This document shows positions 38,201 to 46,963 of a stretch of DNA of 64,000 nt, in pieces. The DNA lies in assembly GCF_918378365.1 (NCBI RefSeq), contig NZ_OU912926.1, positions 806,001-870,000 of the forward strand. The letters are read 5' to 3'. The notes beneath the pieces are model-generated. The model searched no databases. It had not been told where the DNA came from and saw nothing but the letters and a program-made list of their open reading frames with translations. Position 1 is the stretch's first letter. Each line of letters begins with the position of its first letter. The position numbers and the translations under genes are program-made. The DNA is from Candidatus Nitrotoga arctica. Its GTDB lineage: Bacteria; Pseudomonadota; Gammaproteobacteria; Burkholderiales; Gallionellaceae.

Positions 38201-39263
38201 TAAGGCTACCGAGCCCGCGGCGCAGGCTTCGAATACAGTAACGGCCACGGCCGTAGCTTCAACTCAAAAGGAAGCTATGGCCGATCCCGCTAAGGTTGCC
38301 GCACCTGCTTCGAGCACGGCCAAAGTCGACATCGAGACGGCCAAGGCAAACGCTTCAAGTGCCATTATCAAGTCACTGACTGAAGTACGAAATATGCGCA
38401 GCAGGTTTGTCAAGGCAATTATCCAGGACGATGAGTTCATTGCGACCCAGTGGCGTGCCTATGATGACGCAAAGGCGAAATTTAATGCCCAGGATGTCGA
38501 TGTGACTGTCAAAAAGAATGAATGGGAAAAAGCTAATGTGGACGTGTCAAATAAGCAGGCATCACATGATGCCATGACTGTGCCCGAAAAAATTACTGAA
38601 AAAAGGGCGGTATTAACCGCTGCCGAGAGCGAATTGAAAAAAGCACAGGACGCGTTGGATAAAGCCCGGAATGACTATGATAAGGACGTACGTATAGCGC
38701 GCGAAAAATTGAGTGGTGTTTTTAAACGCAAACAAGATGCACAAAACGATATCGCTGCTCTTACAGCTAAACCCCAAGACACTGACAGAGATAAACTATT
38801 AGACGCTGCCAAGATTAAACTTGCAGCGGCGGAGACAGAACTTGTAGCGGCGGAGAAAGCACTTGCCGACATCTCGATTCCAAGTCAGGAAGTAATTACT
38901 AAGACAGAGACAAGGGATAAAGCTACAAAAGACTTGGCGATTCAGCAGGGCATATTTGAGGGTTTGACTGCGTCATCAGAAATCGAAAGTGCCAAAAATA
39001 AATTAAAAATAGCCAAGGATGGGCTTGCCACTGCGAGGGGTGCTTGGGATGCGGCCAACGGCGAATTGGCTGTTTTACGTGCTTCTGCCAAAGAGAAAGA
39101 TGATGCCTACATCTTAGCTAAATCCAATCGGCTTGCAGCAGCGAGAAAAGTGACGACATTGACTAATTCTTTAATTGAAATCATCACCACCAATCGGCTT
39201 GAGGCCGTAAAAGCCTACGAAGTCGCCATCGGTTTTGTTGGACAAACGGCAGGAGGGCAGTGA
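35229..39263 (+). CDS. Giant coiled-coil lipoprotein (1344 residues)
   Basis: The start overlaps the previous stop as ATGA. A lipoprotein signal (AMAFSLCAC) gives a lipidated Cys28. Beyond it the protein is almost entirely charged helix, with long coiled-coil segments (about residues 130-230, 370-660 and 1080-1330). The Ala/Lys-rich C-terminal region, for example ITEKRAVLTAAESELKKAQ, recalls TolA-like stalks. A less helical middle part contains TKLEIDKQFWQTINTIKVRG and KDDVGNWYVKGLSSDP. No known domain is recognised. An extended envelope-anchored fibre or tether working with the preceding lipoprotein is a reasonable inference. Confidence 0.8.
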   Translation: MKMKNLSKTTTLWTRGLAFAMAFSLCACSVLNIDVDEYKGPLSNHEDIQLQQYAALAISAKPIIVELRSRYISDEDKKIRKHDQDCEKNNYDEYSGCRFELEIVQFLNSILALYEDEHGVFQKESVEVFREENLLIVKGLTQLRSQDKIYFYEKDRSVKQKSREKDLERFSFYERRISNSKYIKEQEQLRGELDSELKHLEVPSKENKLDELKSFFIRNSMLVKQPKTWGIQKAKNIENVVNTKIASDDDEPFDCITQKEKPSDVQYNARDACGINRLATNFIDSINKASASPNEDLKHEVLVAKERLNESLILFAEKILFIVNNHGLAFGNGSTNYDDSDNNHEFNFDTGNRNHEKSTTNGYARKFAVLQSLGNTLIVHANDLRRRATHDQRLVDRKDSELAAAQHAFAPGAQSAFDNLVKDLGAAIKKGGDKEENLQSAINAFSKRNITETSITSLRNKLTEDVGKVRPKLDAYRTAFNDFNVKGIISADSLAADDRNEIAKLFTQTNPKVADPKVKMDAVLTTLKSWFDDKSKTTPQGVLKPSDSKYDRRNNAQTVIGQLTLSIQDLAVEGTVKEIYEKLGDKLLRSLNEDKINLEKEQKTIAEHDKALKTFEENKIELSKMESTNGDLVGSSEIIKSIKETVLKRAETAKVVDFSGLRHVLLLELNEQSASPGESPAEQSKNAKALAAHKLVSAMSIPKSFQFVGGSNVKTQRDVLDDVIAQLQQQRLEAASRGGDITALNKALELAFEQRGGLAYLRTATAYLRNAFANTSMQEGNANCRNLLIPSIFCQDGYDEVFKQTKLEIDKQFWQTINTIKVRGGGATDFAIVKDDVGNWYVKGLSSDPESIIKSAQSLALFNMGGKVNLNLLGQVETRRKLAKLDIGDPNRKTLKDELKEQQSGSGANTAGLEKVLAKYRNEYVSATTMNVNGLIGKLDQLSNDITVAWKDINFGETREANLAKLNGLLVSPAELASAKSALKSARDDLAKATEPAAQASNTVTATAVASTQKEAMADPAKVAAPASSTAKVDIETAKANASSAIIKSLTEVRNMRSRFVKAIIQDDEFIATQWRAYDDAKAKFNAQDVDVTVKKNEWEKANVDVSNKQASHDAMTVPEKITEKRAVLTAAESELKKAQDALDKARNDYDKDVRIAREKLSGVFKRKQDAQNDIAALTAKPQDTDRDKLLDAAKIKLAAAETELVAAEKALADISIPSQEVITKTETRDKATKDLAIQQGIFEGLTASSEIESAKNKLKIAKDGLATARGAWDAANGELAVLRASAKEKDDAYILAKSNRLAAARKVTTLTNSLIEIITTNRLEAVKAYEVAIGFVGQTAGGQ

Positions 39264-39377
39264 GGAACCGGCCAAGGATTTTTTGTTTATGTACAAAGTA
39301 AATACTGGATGACGCCGCAGGTACCCAAACCAAAAAATGGCCAACCGAAATAGTTTCATCAAAATAGGGAAAAGTGC

Positions 39378-39836
39378 GTGAACCCGGCATTTAAAGGCAT
39401 TACGTTTGGAAACCAATTAACAGACAGTGGCCCCGTTAACGCCAAAGTCACCGTTGCGCCTGATGGCTCTGCGGTCAGTGTTTTATTTGACAAGATGCAA
39501 GCCCAAGCGGGTACGGCGAAGCGAAGCAGTAGCCACATACGCTGCAATTTGACGTTAAGGTTGGTGTCCCCTGTAGAAGCCGCGGCAGAAATTCACCTTG
39601 ATGTGCGGGAAGCTATGATCAAAAGGAATTGTTCAACTGTTAGTTCGACAATCTTGATACATAAACGGGCGCGCCCACTAACCTTTAGCGACCCTGATAC
39701 GCAAGGTCACTCGTGCTATGTAGTAACCTTGCTAAAAGTAACACGCAAGCTCAGCGTGAGTATTGTCGCAACGGCTAGGGCAAAGTACCCAGAATCGGCA
39801 ATTGTAGCAATTGACTCGTTGGGTGTTATCAAATGA
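39378..39836 (+). CDS. Small protein resembling DUF4360
   Basis: A 152-residue frame opens at GTG 39378, 114 bp after the giant lipoprotein gene. ITFGNQLTDSGPVNAKVTVA, PDGSAVSVLFDKMQAQAG and RCNLTLRLVSP follow the pattern of DUF4360 proteins, which are normally secreted. No signal peptide is present here and an in-frame stop lies 27 bp upstream of the GTG, so the gene may have lost its 5' end. Family assignment is from memory of the motif pattern and is moderate. Confidence 0.55.
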   Translation: MNPAFKGITFGNQLTDSGPVNAKVTVAPDGSAVSVLFDKMQAQAGTAKRSSSHIRCNLTLRLVSPVEAAAEIHLDVREAMIKRNCSTVSSTILIHKRARPLTFSDPDTQGHSCYVVTLLKVTRKLSVSIVATARAKYPESAIVAIDSLGVIK

Positions 39837-40106
39837 TCAAGCCTGATACTGCCATATAGGCCTTAGATTGGGTTCCACCAACTGCGGCTAAATTGCTGCG
39901 GAGTCCGCGGAAATGAACCTGGAGGGTATTCCTTGCCGCGCCCCAGTATGCAAAAAGACATAACAGCCTCAGAAAGTCTTGTGCCATGACTGCGCCTTCG
40001 AATCTAGAGCCCACAATGACTGCAATTAACATTAAATTCGGTTTGCTCAGGATCGAGGTATTTTTTTTATTTCGCCATATCATAAAGTCGCTTCATTTCT
40101 TGTCGA

Positions 40107-40724
40107 TTAGTGTACTTTTTCGTCGAAGGCCATGTCCGACAAGGGATACAGCTCCTGCGGATAAACAATTGTCCATTGGTCAATGCAATGTGAAATATCG
40201 TAATTCTCTCGATGGAGTGGGTATACGCCGTTTATTTTTTTTTCAATTCCACTACCGGCAGCGAGCATGGCAAGTGGAGCGTATACATATTTTTCATTAA
40301 TAATAGCTCGTACAAGCATTGTGTGAATTTTTGGCGCCGATGTAAGTTTAGATAACGAGTCAAAAGCACTTCTTGCACCGCCAACTGTCAAGTCAGCCGC
40401 AGCATAAGGAAAAATCTTGGACCTTAACTCTTCTGCCACTTCAGAATAGTTCTGTTGTTTACGCGCTGACTTTACTTTATTTGGAAGTATATTACTTATG
40501 TAATCGGCCAAGTCACTCTTCAGGCTCCACTGGTAAATTCCACGTTCAGCCAAAGGCACATCGATAGGAGCCTCAGTATATTTCTTGACATCTACATAAG
40601 TCGCCATCCTAAGTAGGCCATCCTCAGTCCGGCGGTGCAACCTCCTCATCTCTCCAAGCACAAGCACCAGGAACAAGTTTGAGCATCGGCTATAACCAAT
40701 GCAGAGTTTGAAAATTGGCATCAC
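40107..40724 (-). CDS. Hypothetical protein, third gene of the CHAT operon
   Basis: The frame starts 50 bp after the CHAT gene stop on the same strand and can encode up to 205 residues. Several starts are possible (40724 and internal ATGs near 40646 and 40607); none has a compelling ribosome site. Recognisable stretches are YVDVKKYTEAPIDVPLAERG, DLADYISNILPNKVKSARK and ADLTVGGARSAFDSLSKLTS. I know no family. Its co-orientation with the protease and hydrolase makes it a candidate substrate, inhibitor or partner. Confidence 0.6.
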   Translation of the reverse strand: MMPIFKLCIGYSRCSNLFLVLVLGEMRRLHRRTEDGLLRMATYVDVKKYTEAPIDVPLAERGIYQWSLKSDLADYISNILPNKVKSARKQQNYSEVAEELRSKIFPYAAADLTVGGARSAFDSLSKLTSAPKIHTMLVRAIINEKYVYAPLAMLAAGSGIEKKINGVYPLHRENYDISHCIDQWTIVYPQELYPLSDMAFDEKVH

Positions 40725-40774
40725 CCGAAATGAGTTTTGCTGCGAATTGAATTATAAATCGATACTGATCTCTA

Positions 40775-43700
40775 TCAGTCACTTGGGACTTGACCGGTGC
40801 GAGCCTGTCTTGGCGAGATATCTTGTGCTACGTCTTGTCCGCCATCCCCAATTAGTGAGAATGGCCCCCATAGTGCTGGGTGCGAGTCATTATCGCGATC
40901 TCCATGGTCGAGCATCGAAAGGATCGCCTCACGCAGTGCATTAGCCTTCCCTTCACGAGGATGGGCGGCATAATATGCGAGCATTGATGTGATAAGCCGC
41001 TTGGTAGCACTTGATTCTACATACCAGTGGGAAGCAAGCACCGCTTTTGTCCCGGCGTGAAAAAAGGCCTTGGCTAGTCCGGATAACGTTTCCCCGCCGA
41101 GTGTTCCATCGGAGCCTGCTGTGTTGCATGCAGAAAGAATGACCCAGTCCACATGAAGAATCATTTTTGAAATCTCACTGGCGGTAAGCATGCCGTCTTC
41201 GTCCGCGGAAACCAGCATAGGCGGGGTTAGTACAAGCGCTGGCTCGGATAATCCTTTAATCTCGCCGGTAAGTAGGGCGTGAGTTGCAAAGTCAAGGACA
41301 CGAATTCCCGACCAGTCTTTTGTTCGGACTGCCTTTTCTGTGGCTGCGGTACCTAGCAATAGATCGTCTCGCGACGCAAATAACAACTTGGCAATTTGAA
41401 TGAGTTCGTCACGCGTTTCACGGAGACTGGGCAACTTGGAGAGTTCCTTGCCGCTTACATTGCCCTTCTCCATCAATACAGACCAGGGCCGGAGGCTATC
41501 GCGAGCAGATGTATCTTTAAAATGCGGGTCTCCGACACCGCCAAATGATTTTTTCCATATCTCCTGTGGTTCCTCTGTAGGCCGTCTAAGCGCCATTAAA
41601 GAAGAAATCGAGGGAAGTGTACTGATAGCAAAACGCCTAGCAAGCCATGCACTCTTTCGGTAGTTTTCGGAGCCAAGCGGAGGTGCCTTATTGATGAGTA
41701 CGCTTAAAGGAAGGCTGCGAAGAGCTCCGTCTGGAATAACCAGTAAATGGTCCACATCCGTGAGGTCACCTTCGACATTAGCAAAGAGCTTACGATAGAG
41801 TTGATGGGCCAATTGAATGTTGAATTTCTCCAAGCGACCATTGTGTACCATCAAACCACGGCGCAAAGCTGTTATTGACTGCGCTAGCTGTCTACCTGTA
41901 ATAGGCAGTGCAAGGAACTTGGCTTCACCATTTTTTTTAACAACCCATATGAAGCCGTCGTCATCGGAGAAATGGAATACGATAAGTGCTTCACGGCTCT
42001 GAAGAGCCACCTGCAATGTTTCCAGCGGAATTGGAGCAGAGCTTGTAAGTTTTCTATACCGAGGGAGTTCGCGATCCAGGAGCGCAACATCCCTTGCATA
42101 CTGTTGTTGCAGCGCGGCGCGCTCCGCCACAAGCGAAAGCATTCGTTGTTGATGAGTTAGCACCGCTGGATCCGCAATCTGCAAATCTATCGCTCTCAAC
42201 ATCCGTGTCGAATCTTGATACCTGCGAAGCAATACTGACGAAGTGTTACTGCTGCCCATGCTACGAGCTGCCATTCTCACAATAGTTGCAGCTGTGTCAC
42301 TTACATTAGCTAACTGAGCTACTTGCAGGGTTCTATCCTTGTTGGCCCCTCGCAGCGATGCCATTTTAAGGTATTTAGACAGTATCGGAAGAAACTGTGT
42401 GCGTACAGTTAACGTTTCGATCTGCAAAGAATCGGCAGTACTGAATATATTGCCCACTGCATCAATAGCCTGCTCAAGCGTATTATCGGCCTCTTGCTGC
42501 ATGCCAAGTCGTTGCTGAGCCTGGGACAAATTGTACTTGGTCATGATTCCTGACGGGCCACCTCGTTCAACCAGTAACTCATATTTTTCGCGAGCTTGAG
42601 CGAAATGCTTGATAGCTTCAACATCATTTCCATTTTTTAGTGCTATTTCCCCAAGAATTCTATGAGCCGAGGCTGCTTGATGGCATCCGTCTTGGCCGAT
42701 ACTGTGAAAAAAAGCTAGCGCTTCATTGAGCTTACCAATTGCTTCGGTTATGCGTTTATCCGCGTAAAGAGCGTTTGCTATATCTATTTGAAGCGAACCC
42801 AGATGCAGATATTTGCTCGACATAATGAATCGATGAAGTGTAAGAGAGCGCTCGAATAGCTCCTTGGCTTCGTCGGGCTGACCCGCTCGCAACGAAGCAT
42901 CGCCAGCTGACCATGCATATAGCGCCATTAGAAATCCATTAGGATCATGTTCATCTAAATATACGTAGGCTTTCCAAACTAGTGCATCAGCTTCATCATT
43001 TCGATCCCATCGTAAATAAAAAGCAATTAATCCGCGCTGAGCGAAAAGATAGTCCTGAGAGAATTCGCCAGCCACTTTAGACAAAATTGCCAGTTGCTTA
43101 TGTATTGCCAACTCATACTCATCATATCGCCCAGTTTTCCAAAAAAAGCTGGAATATCGCCGCCATGCCTGAGCCACAGGCATAGCATTTAGCACAAGGG
43201 CAGTTTCGAGTATACGAATGGAGTTTTTGTAAGCTGCGTCAGCTTCCTCATCGCGATTGGCATTTGAGAGAGAATCAGCATACATGCTTAATGCTGTACC
43301 TACCTCGGCACTTGCATCGCCGTGACGAGCTTGTACAGCGTCTAAATAGCATTTGAAGTGCTCAAGAGCAGGTTCGGACCCTTCCAGGAGTCCAACGAAA
43401 TACCCAACAGAAAAACAATAACGTTCGACCTCTTCGCTGTTATGGCCGTGCAATGCACGATTGATCGTAAGCAGGCGCAGGTTCACGCGAAGCGCATTCC
43501 TCATTGCCTCATCGCTCGCGTTCGGTCGCCCACCTTGATATAGGTGATCCAGACGTGTGAGCCATGGAACGAGCACATCTTGGTCTGTGGCGCCCAGCTT
43601 GTCGTATGTATTAATCGCTTGTTCTAAAAAGCGACGTTCTGCGTCGCTATCACCAACTCTATTGGCCTTGCTAGCGTCTAAAATGGCCTCTTCAAAGGCT

Positions 43701-43858
43701 TGCTTTTCGCCACCCTGTGCGAGACAAACAATGGAGGACAATAAGAGAAAGAGTGCGGCCACCAATGCGATCCATCTTATACCGTTGCGCGCAAAATGGA
43801 GCCTCACTTGGCAACTTTCAGCTAATTGGCGGCTGAAAACTAGGATATGACTCCGCAT
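40775..43858 (-). CDS. Exported TPR-CHAT protease
   Basis: The 1027-residue protein has an N-terminal hydrophobic export signal (WIALVAALFLLLSSIVCLA). A TPR-like helical-repeat array of about 500 residues follows (for example NALYADKRITEAIGKLNEAL, IALKNGNDVEAIKHFAQARE). A CHAT domain ends it: LLVIPDGALRSLPLSVL, the catalytic His in LDFATHALLTGE (~858) and the catalytic Cys in WVILSACNTAGSDG (~911), then GLAKAFFHAGTKAVLASHW. CHAT proteases are caspase-like; cytosolic TPR-CHAT acts in CRISPR-guided Craspase, but here the signal peptide predicts a periplasmic enzyme. It starts 3 bp after the hydrolase stop, so the two are surely co-translated. Confidence 0.9.
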   Translation of the reverse strand: MRSHILVFSRQLAESCQVRLHFARNGIRWIALVAALFLLLSSIVCLAQGGEKQAFEEAILDASKANRVGDSDAERRFLEQAINTYDKLGATDQDVLVPWLTRLDHLYQGGRPNASDEAMRNALRVNLRLLTINRALHGHNSEEVERYCFSVGYFVGLLEGSEPALEHFKCYLDAVQARHGDASAEVGTALSMYADSLSNANRDEEADAAYKNSIRILETALVLNAMPVAQAWRRYSSFFWKTGRYDEYELAIHKQLAILSKVAGEFSQDYLFAQRGLIAFYLRWDRNDEADALVWKAYVYLDEHDPNGFLMALYAWSAGDASLRAGQPDEAKELFERSLTLHRFIMSSKYLHLGSLQIDIANALYADKRITEAIGKLNEALAFFHSIGQDGCHQAASAHRILGEIALKNGNDVEAIKHFAQAREKYELLVERGGPSGIMTKYNLSQAQQRLGMQQEADNTLEQAIDAVGNIFSTADSLQIETLTVRTQFLPILSKYLKMASLRGANKDRTLQVAQLANVSDTAATIVRMAARSMGSSNTSSVLLRRYQDSTRMLRAIDLQIADPAVLTHQQRMLSLVAERAALQQQYARDVALLDRELPRYRKLTSSAPIPLETLQVALQSREALIVFHFSDDDGFIWVVKKNGEAKFLALPITGRQLAQSITALRRGLMVHNGRLEKFNIQLAHQLYRKLFANVEGDLTDVDHLLVIPDGALRSLPLSVLINKAPPLGSENYRKSAWLARRFAISTLPSISSLMALRRPTEEPQEIWKKSFGGVGDPHFKDTSARDSLRPWSVLMEKGNVSGKELSKLPSLRETRDELIQIAKLLFASRDDLLLGTAATEKAVRTKDWSGIRVLDFATHALLTGEIKGLSEPALVLTPPMLVSADEDGMLTASEISKMILHVDWVILSACNTAGSDGTLGGETLSGLAKAFFHAGTKAVLASHWYVESSATKRLITSMLAYYAAHPREGKANALREAILSMLDHGDRDNDSHPALWGPFSLIGDGGQDVAQDISPRQARTGQVPSD

Positions 43859-43861
43859 TTT

Positions 43862-45190
43862 TCACTTCTTGAAGGTCCAGTATGGCCGAGTTGAGGATGG
43901 TTGCATAAGACCAGCTCGCTGCGAAGCACGCAAACCTTGCTCAATTATGTATTGCCAATCGTTTAAAATCTCTCGCGTTTCAGCAAACGAAGAATGGCCG
44001 AGAAAGCTTGTATTGATTGCGGTTGCGTCAATCGTTTCTACGCCATTTACGACGACCATGCCTGGACCAGCGTCACCTGCGCGGGGGAATCCGTTTGCTA
44101 TGTGCGCCAATTGTAGAGCCCTGTCTGTAGACGACGCGTAAAGAGTAATGGGTTCGCCGAGCTTCACCATTGCGGGAGCAATGTCCCGCTTGAATATCCC
44201 CGCATCAATATCGGGTGCTGCCAAAATCATTTCCTTGACTCTTGATCGAAGGGTTGGCTTTTCATTTAGCAGCGCGACAAACGCGGCGGTGAGAGCCCTG
44301 TTACCCATGCTGTGCGCCACGAGGTAAACATTTTTTGCTTTTGTTTTTGAGAGAAAGTCATCGAGGAATCGTTTCAAATTTTCCTTGGACCATTCGATCG
44401 TCTGCGAATCAGCCGAGTATCCCAAAGGCGTCGGACTACCCCTTGAAGGCCAGCTATAAAAAACGGGTGCCCCTCGGAATCCAAGATCGTATGCGATTTG
44501 TGCCGTACGTCGTGCAGCATTTTCGAACGAGACATTGAAACCATGTATAAAGATGAAGGCATCCTCTTTTGGTGAACTGGCTACTCTGTCTTGGACGGCT
44601 CGAAAGTACGCATCTTTGTCCATTATCTTTGTTTGCATTAGAAGTACATGCTTCTGCGCGTTCTCCAAGAAGCGTAACCGAATAAACGCGGACGGGGCCT
44701 CGAGGTATCCAGTCTGGTGAGTCGCTGGAATGCTTACACGCGCTAGTCCATAGCTAATAGTGTCTGAGCGAGAGGCGCTAAACATACTTTCTGGACCAGC
44801 CTCCGAAGTACGATTCCTATCTGTTGCGAAGAAAACAGTGGCGACGCTTGAAAGGTCCGCCAGAGTACCAGGCACAGGGTTGATGATGGCCTTGCCTCCA
44901 ACCATACCACCTGCACCGGCGCACTGACATTCGCTTTTGTTAAGCATTGGATACTGGTTGAAGCAAGTGCCATTTGATGTTTGACATATCAAAGAAAGCC
45001 CGCCTGGCGAGCGCGCAGAAACTGTTTTGATGTCTGTATCGAACCCTCTGGTTTCAAGCGGTTGTGAGGCACAGCCAACCAGCGAGAAGCCTATGAATAT
45101 TAAAAGGCCCATACAAAAAATGGCTGGTTCGATTGTAGGAAGCCTCTTAATTACGGGCTCATGAAGCGTACTCAATATCGCGGTTGACAT
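43862..45190 (-). CDS. Lipoprotein alpha/beta hydrolase (DUF900-like)
   Basis: The 442-residue product has a hydrophobic segment ending in the lipobox LVGC (Cys40), predicting lipid anchoring. The hydrolase domain shows FIFIHGFNVSFENAARRTAQ (oxyanion region), VFYSWPSRGSP, and the nucleophile elbow YLVAHSMGNRALTAAF. A late Asp in LAAPDIDAGIF and His in NTSFLGHSSF complete a plausible triad. This is the DUF900/esterase pattern. A Cys-rich stretch (SLICQTSNGTCFN, KSECQCAG) lies before the domain. It is the first gene of the CHAT operon; the exact N-terminal start could be internal, since 20-odd residues precede the hydrophobic core. Confidence 0.85.
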   Translation of the reverse strand: MSTAILSTLHEPVIKRLPTIEPAIFCMGLLIFIGFSLVGCASQPLETRGFDTDIKTVSARSPGGLSLICQTSNGTCFNQYPMLNKSECQCAGAGGMVGGKAIINPVPGTLADLSSVATVFFATDRNRTSEAGPESMFSASRSDTISYGLARVSIPATHQTGYLEAPSAFIRLRFLENAQKHVLLMQTKIMDKDAYFRAVQDRVASSPKEDAFIFIHGFNVSFENAARRTAQIAYDLGFRGAPVFYSWPSRGSPTPLGYSADSQTIEWSKENLKRFLDDFLSKTKAKNVYLVAHSMGNRALTAAFVALLNEKPTLRSRVKEMILAAPDIDAGIFKRDIAPAMVKLGEPITLYASSTDRALQLAHIANGFPRAGDAGPGMVVVNGVETIDATAINTSFLGHSSFAETREILNDWQYIIEQGLRASQRAGLMQPSSTRPYWTFKK

Positions 45191-45353
45191 GACAAGCCTC
45201 CCTTGCTATTGTGGAAAAGCGTCCTCGTAGGGTAACGTGCATCTCTCTAAGATATTCATCTGGCAGACTCTTCTAAGTACAACAGCTAACAGCAGTTTAG
45301 TGTAGTACGTTTTCAAGCCGAATAATACTCCATGCGGTTAACCTAGACCCAGA

Positions 45354-45770
45354 ATTTTGGTCATTTTTGGTCGTTGGCTTATTCCGCGAGTACCGTGCAC
45401 GAGCAAACAGGCCAGGCGTGGAGTTCATTGTGATCGAAGAGCCCGAAGCCCATCTTCATCCCAGATACAAGAGGCCTTCATACGGCAGTTGCCAGAGATC
45501 GTAAAAAAATTCTGCATTTTAGGAGGCGAGGACGTTTCATGGCCGGTGCAATTCATCGTCTCAACGCACTCTTCGTACGTCGCGAATGAGGCTCGCTTCG
45601 ACACAATCCGCTATTTTCGGCGTAGCGCCGAAGAATGTGCCGGTCGGTGTACGCTGCACTCGCGTCAAGGACCTCAGTAGCGACGTCGCCGGATTAAAAG
45701 GCACTGCCTCTGACTTCCTACAAACTCAAGCCTGCGCTGACGAGGAAGAATGCGCTACCCGCAGTCCCGC
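45354..45770 (+). pseudogene. Remnant of an OLD-family ATPase/nuclease gene
   Basis: Three frames must be joined. The first gives FREYRARANRPGVEFIVIEE and PEAHLHP (Walker B and following His), the second QEAFIRQLPEIVKKF and VQFIVSTHSSYVANEARFD (H-loop/sensor region), the third VRCTRVKDLSSDVAGLKGTA. This order matches the end of the ATPase and linker to the TOPRIM domain of OLD-like endonucleases. Upstream Walker A and the nuclease domain are missing. Such proteins serve in phage defence; this copy is dead. Confidence 0.65.
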
Positions 45771-46195
45771 TCATGCAGCGGCGGTTCGTGCCGCGCACGT
45801 CGAGCATGGCTACTGGCCGAGATCGGCGCGCACCTCGGGATTCACTATATGACAATCTGCAGCATCGTTAATCGATGACGAGCGACGCACTGCCATTTTG
45901 GCGATCAACACGCCAGATCCGAATCCAGTCGAGGCATGCGGAGCCGATCGTCCTGCGATAGCCGGACTAATTCGAGCGCGATTTGGAAGCGGTTACGAGG
46001 GTTACGTTATCTGCGGTATCTATCATCCTTTATTCGTTAACCGTTTACCTAAACAAAAAGCTTATTCACTAGCGCGAGATCGGGCTTCGAAATACCCTTA
46101 GGAGCAGCTCGGCTGGAAGTACCTAAGCCGGGGGTGGGGTCGCATTTGAACTCACCAGATGGTCAGATGGCGTTCTGCCCGTCTTTATTATTGAC
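45771..46195. other. Intergenic stretch
   Basis: Short frames at 45898-46101 and 46123-46335 lack support. The sequence joins the OLD remnant to the 3' end of the membrane-protein gene. Confidence 0.4.
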
Positions 46196-46963
46196 TCACC
46201 GCGCCAAGTCTTCGGTGAGTTCCCTGATGCCATACGCTTCCTTACGTACGCGCATATCATAATAAATAAGTATCGATACAATCGCCATAATCGGATAGAA
46301 CAGCAAGGCAAATGACTCTGCAATGAAGGACCCAATTTGTTTCAAGTTTAAGAATTCAGGTGAGCCCAAGCCAAAACTGTGGCCTATAAAACTTACAGTT
46401 AACCCCAAAATATATGATGAAATTACAACGGACGCGATATATATTATGCACATTAGAATCATTACGCCCCAATTACGCCAATAAAAGCCCTTGCCGAGTT
46501 CTTTGCTTCTCTTCAACGCTTTCCATCCCGACAGGCGCTCAAGCAACACAACTTCCAGAGTTAGTACATACCACAAAGAAAAAAGAATACCTGGCACGAC
46601 TAGCAATATAAAGCCGACAAGAAGTACTAACCCCAGAAGCAAATAGGTGACTAGAATCGTTCCCATTCCTTTTCTATACGCACAGCGATAAGATCGACCC
46701 ACGGTCGGTCGTCTGCCAAGGCTAATATCTGAAACCGCGATTACCACAGCAAGGCTAGCGAATACTACTGTGAAGAGCTTGATTGCCTCTGCGATCATAA
46801 TCAAAGGTTTCTGATCGATTTCTTTGGTATAAACCGATAGCAACAAACTAAGTAGAATTGGCAAACTAAAAATAAGAGACAAAGTTTTAAAGTTTGAGAG
46901 GTAGATTTCCAAGGAATGTCTGATGATTTTTCCAGCAGGCTGTTCAGTTAGATAGTTTTTCAT
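46196..46963 (-). CDS. Polytopic membrane protein
   Basis: The 255-residue protein has about six membrane segments (for example LSLIFSLPILLSLLLSVY, LFTVVFASLAVVIAVSDISL, LLGLVLLVGFILLVVPGILF, WGVMILMCIIYIASVVISSYI, FALLFYPIMAIVSILIYYDM). The pattern PGILFSLWY followed by KALKRSKELGKG and the closing YYDMRVRKEAYGIRELTEDL is typical of glycerophosphodiester-phosphodiesterase-membrane-domain-like and DUF975-like proteins. Function is unknown. ATG 46963 lies close behind AAGAAAATG-type sequence; the gene is monocistronic. Confidence 0.75.
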   Translation of the reverse strand: MKNYLTEQPAGKIIRHSLEIYLSNFKTLSLIFSLPILLSLLLSVYTKEIDQKPLIMIAEAIKLFTVVFASLAVVIAVSDISLGRRPTVGRSYRCAYRKGMGTILVTYLLLGLVLLVGFILLVVPGILFSLWYVLTLEVVLLERLSGWKALKRSKELGKGFYWRNWGVMILMCIIYIASVVISSYILGLTVSFIGHSFGLGSPEFLNLKQIGSFIAESFALLFYPIMAIVSILIYYDMRVRKEAYGIRELTEDLAR

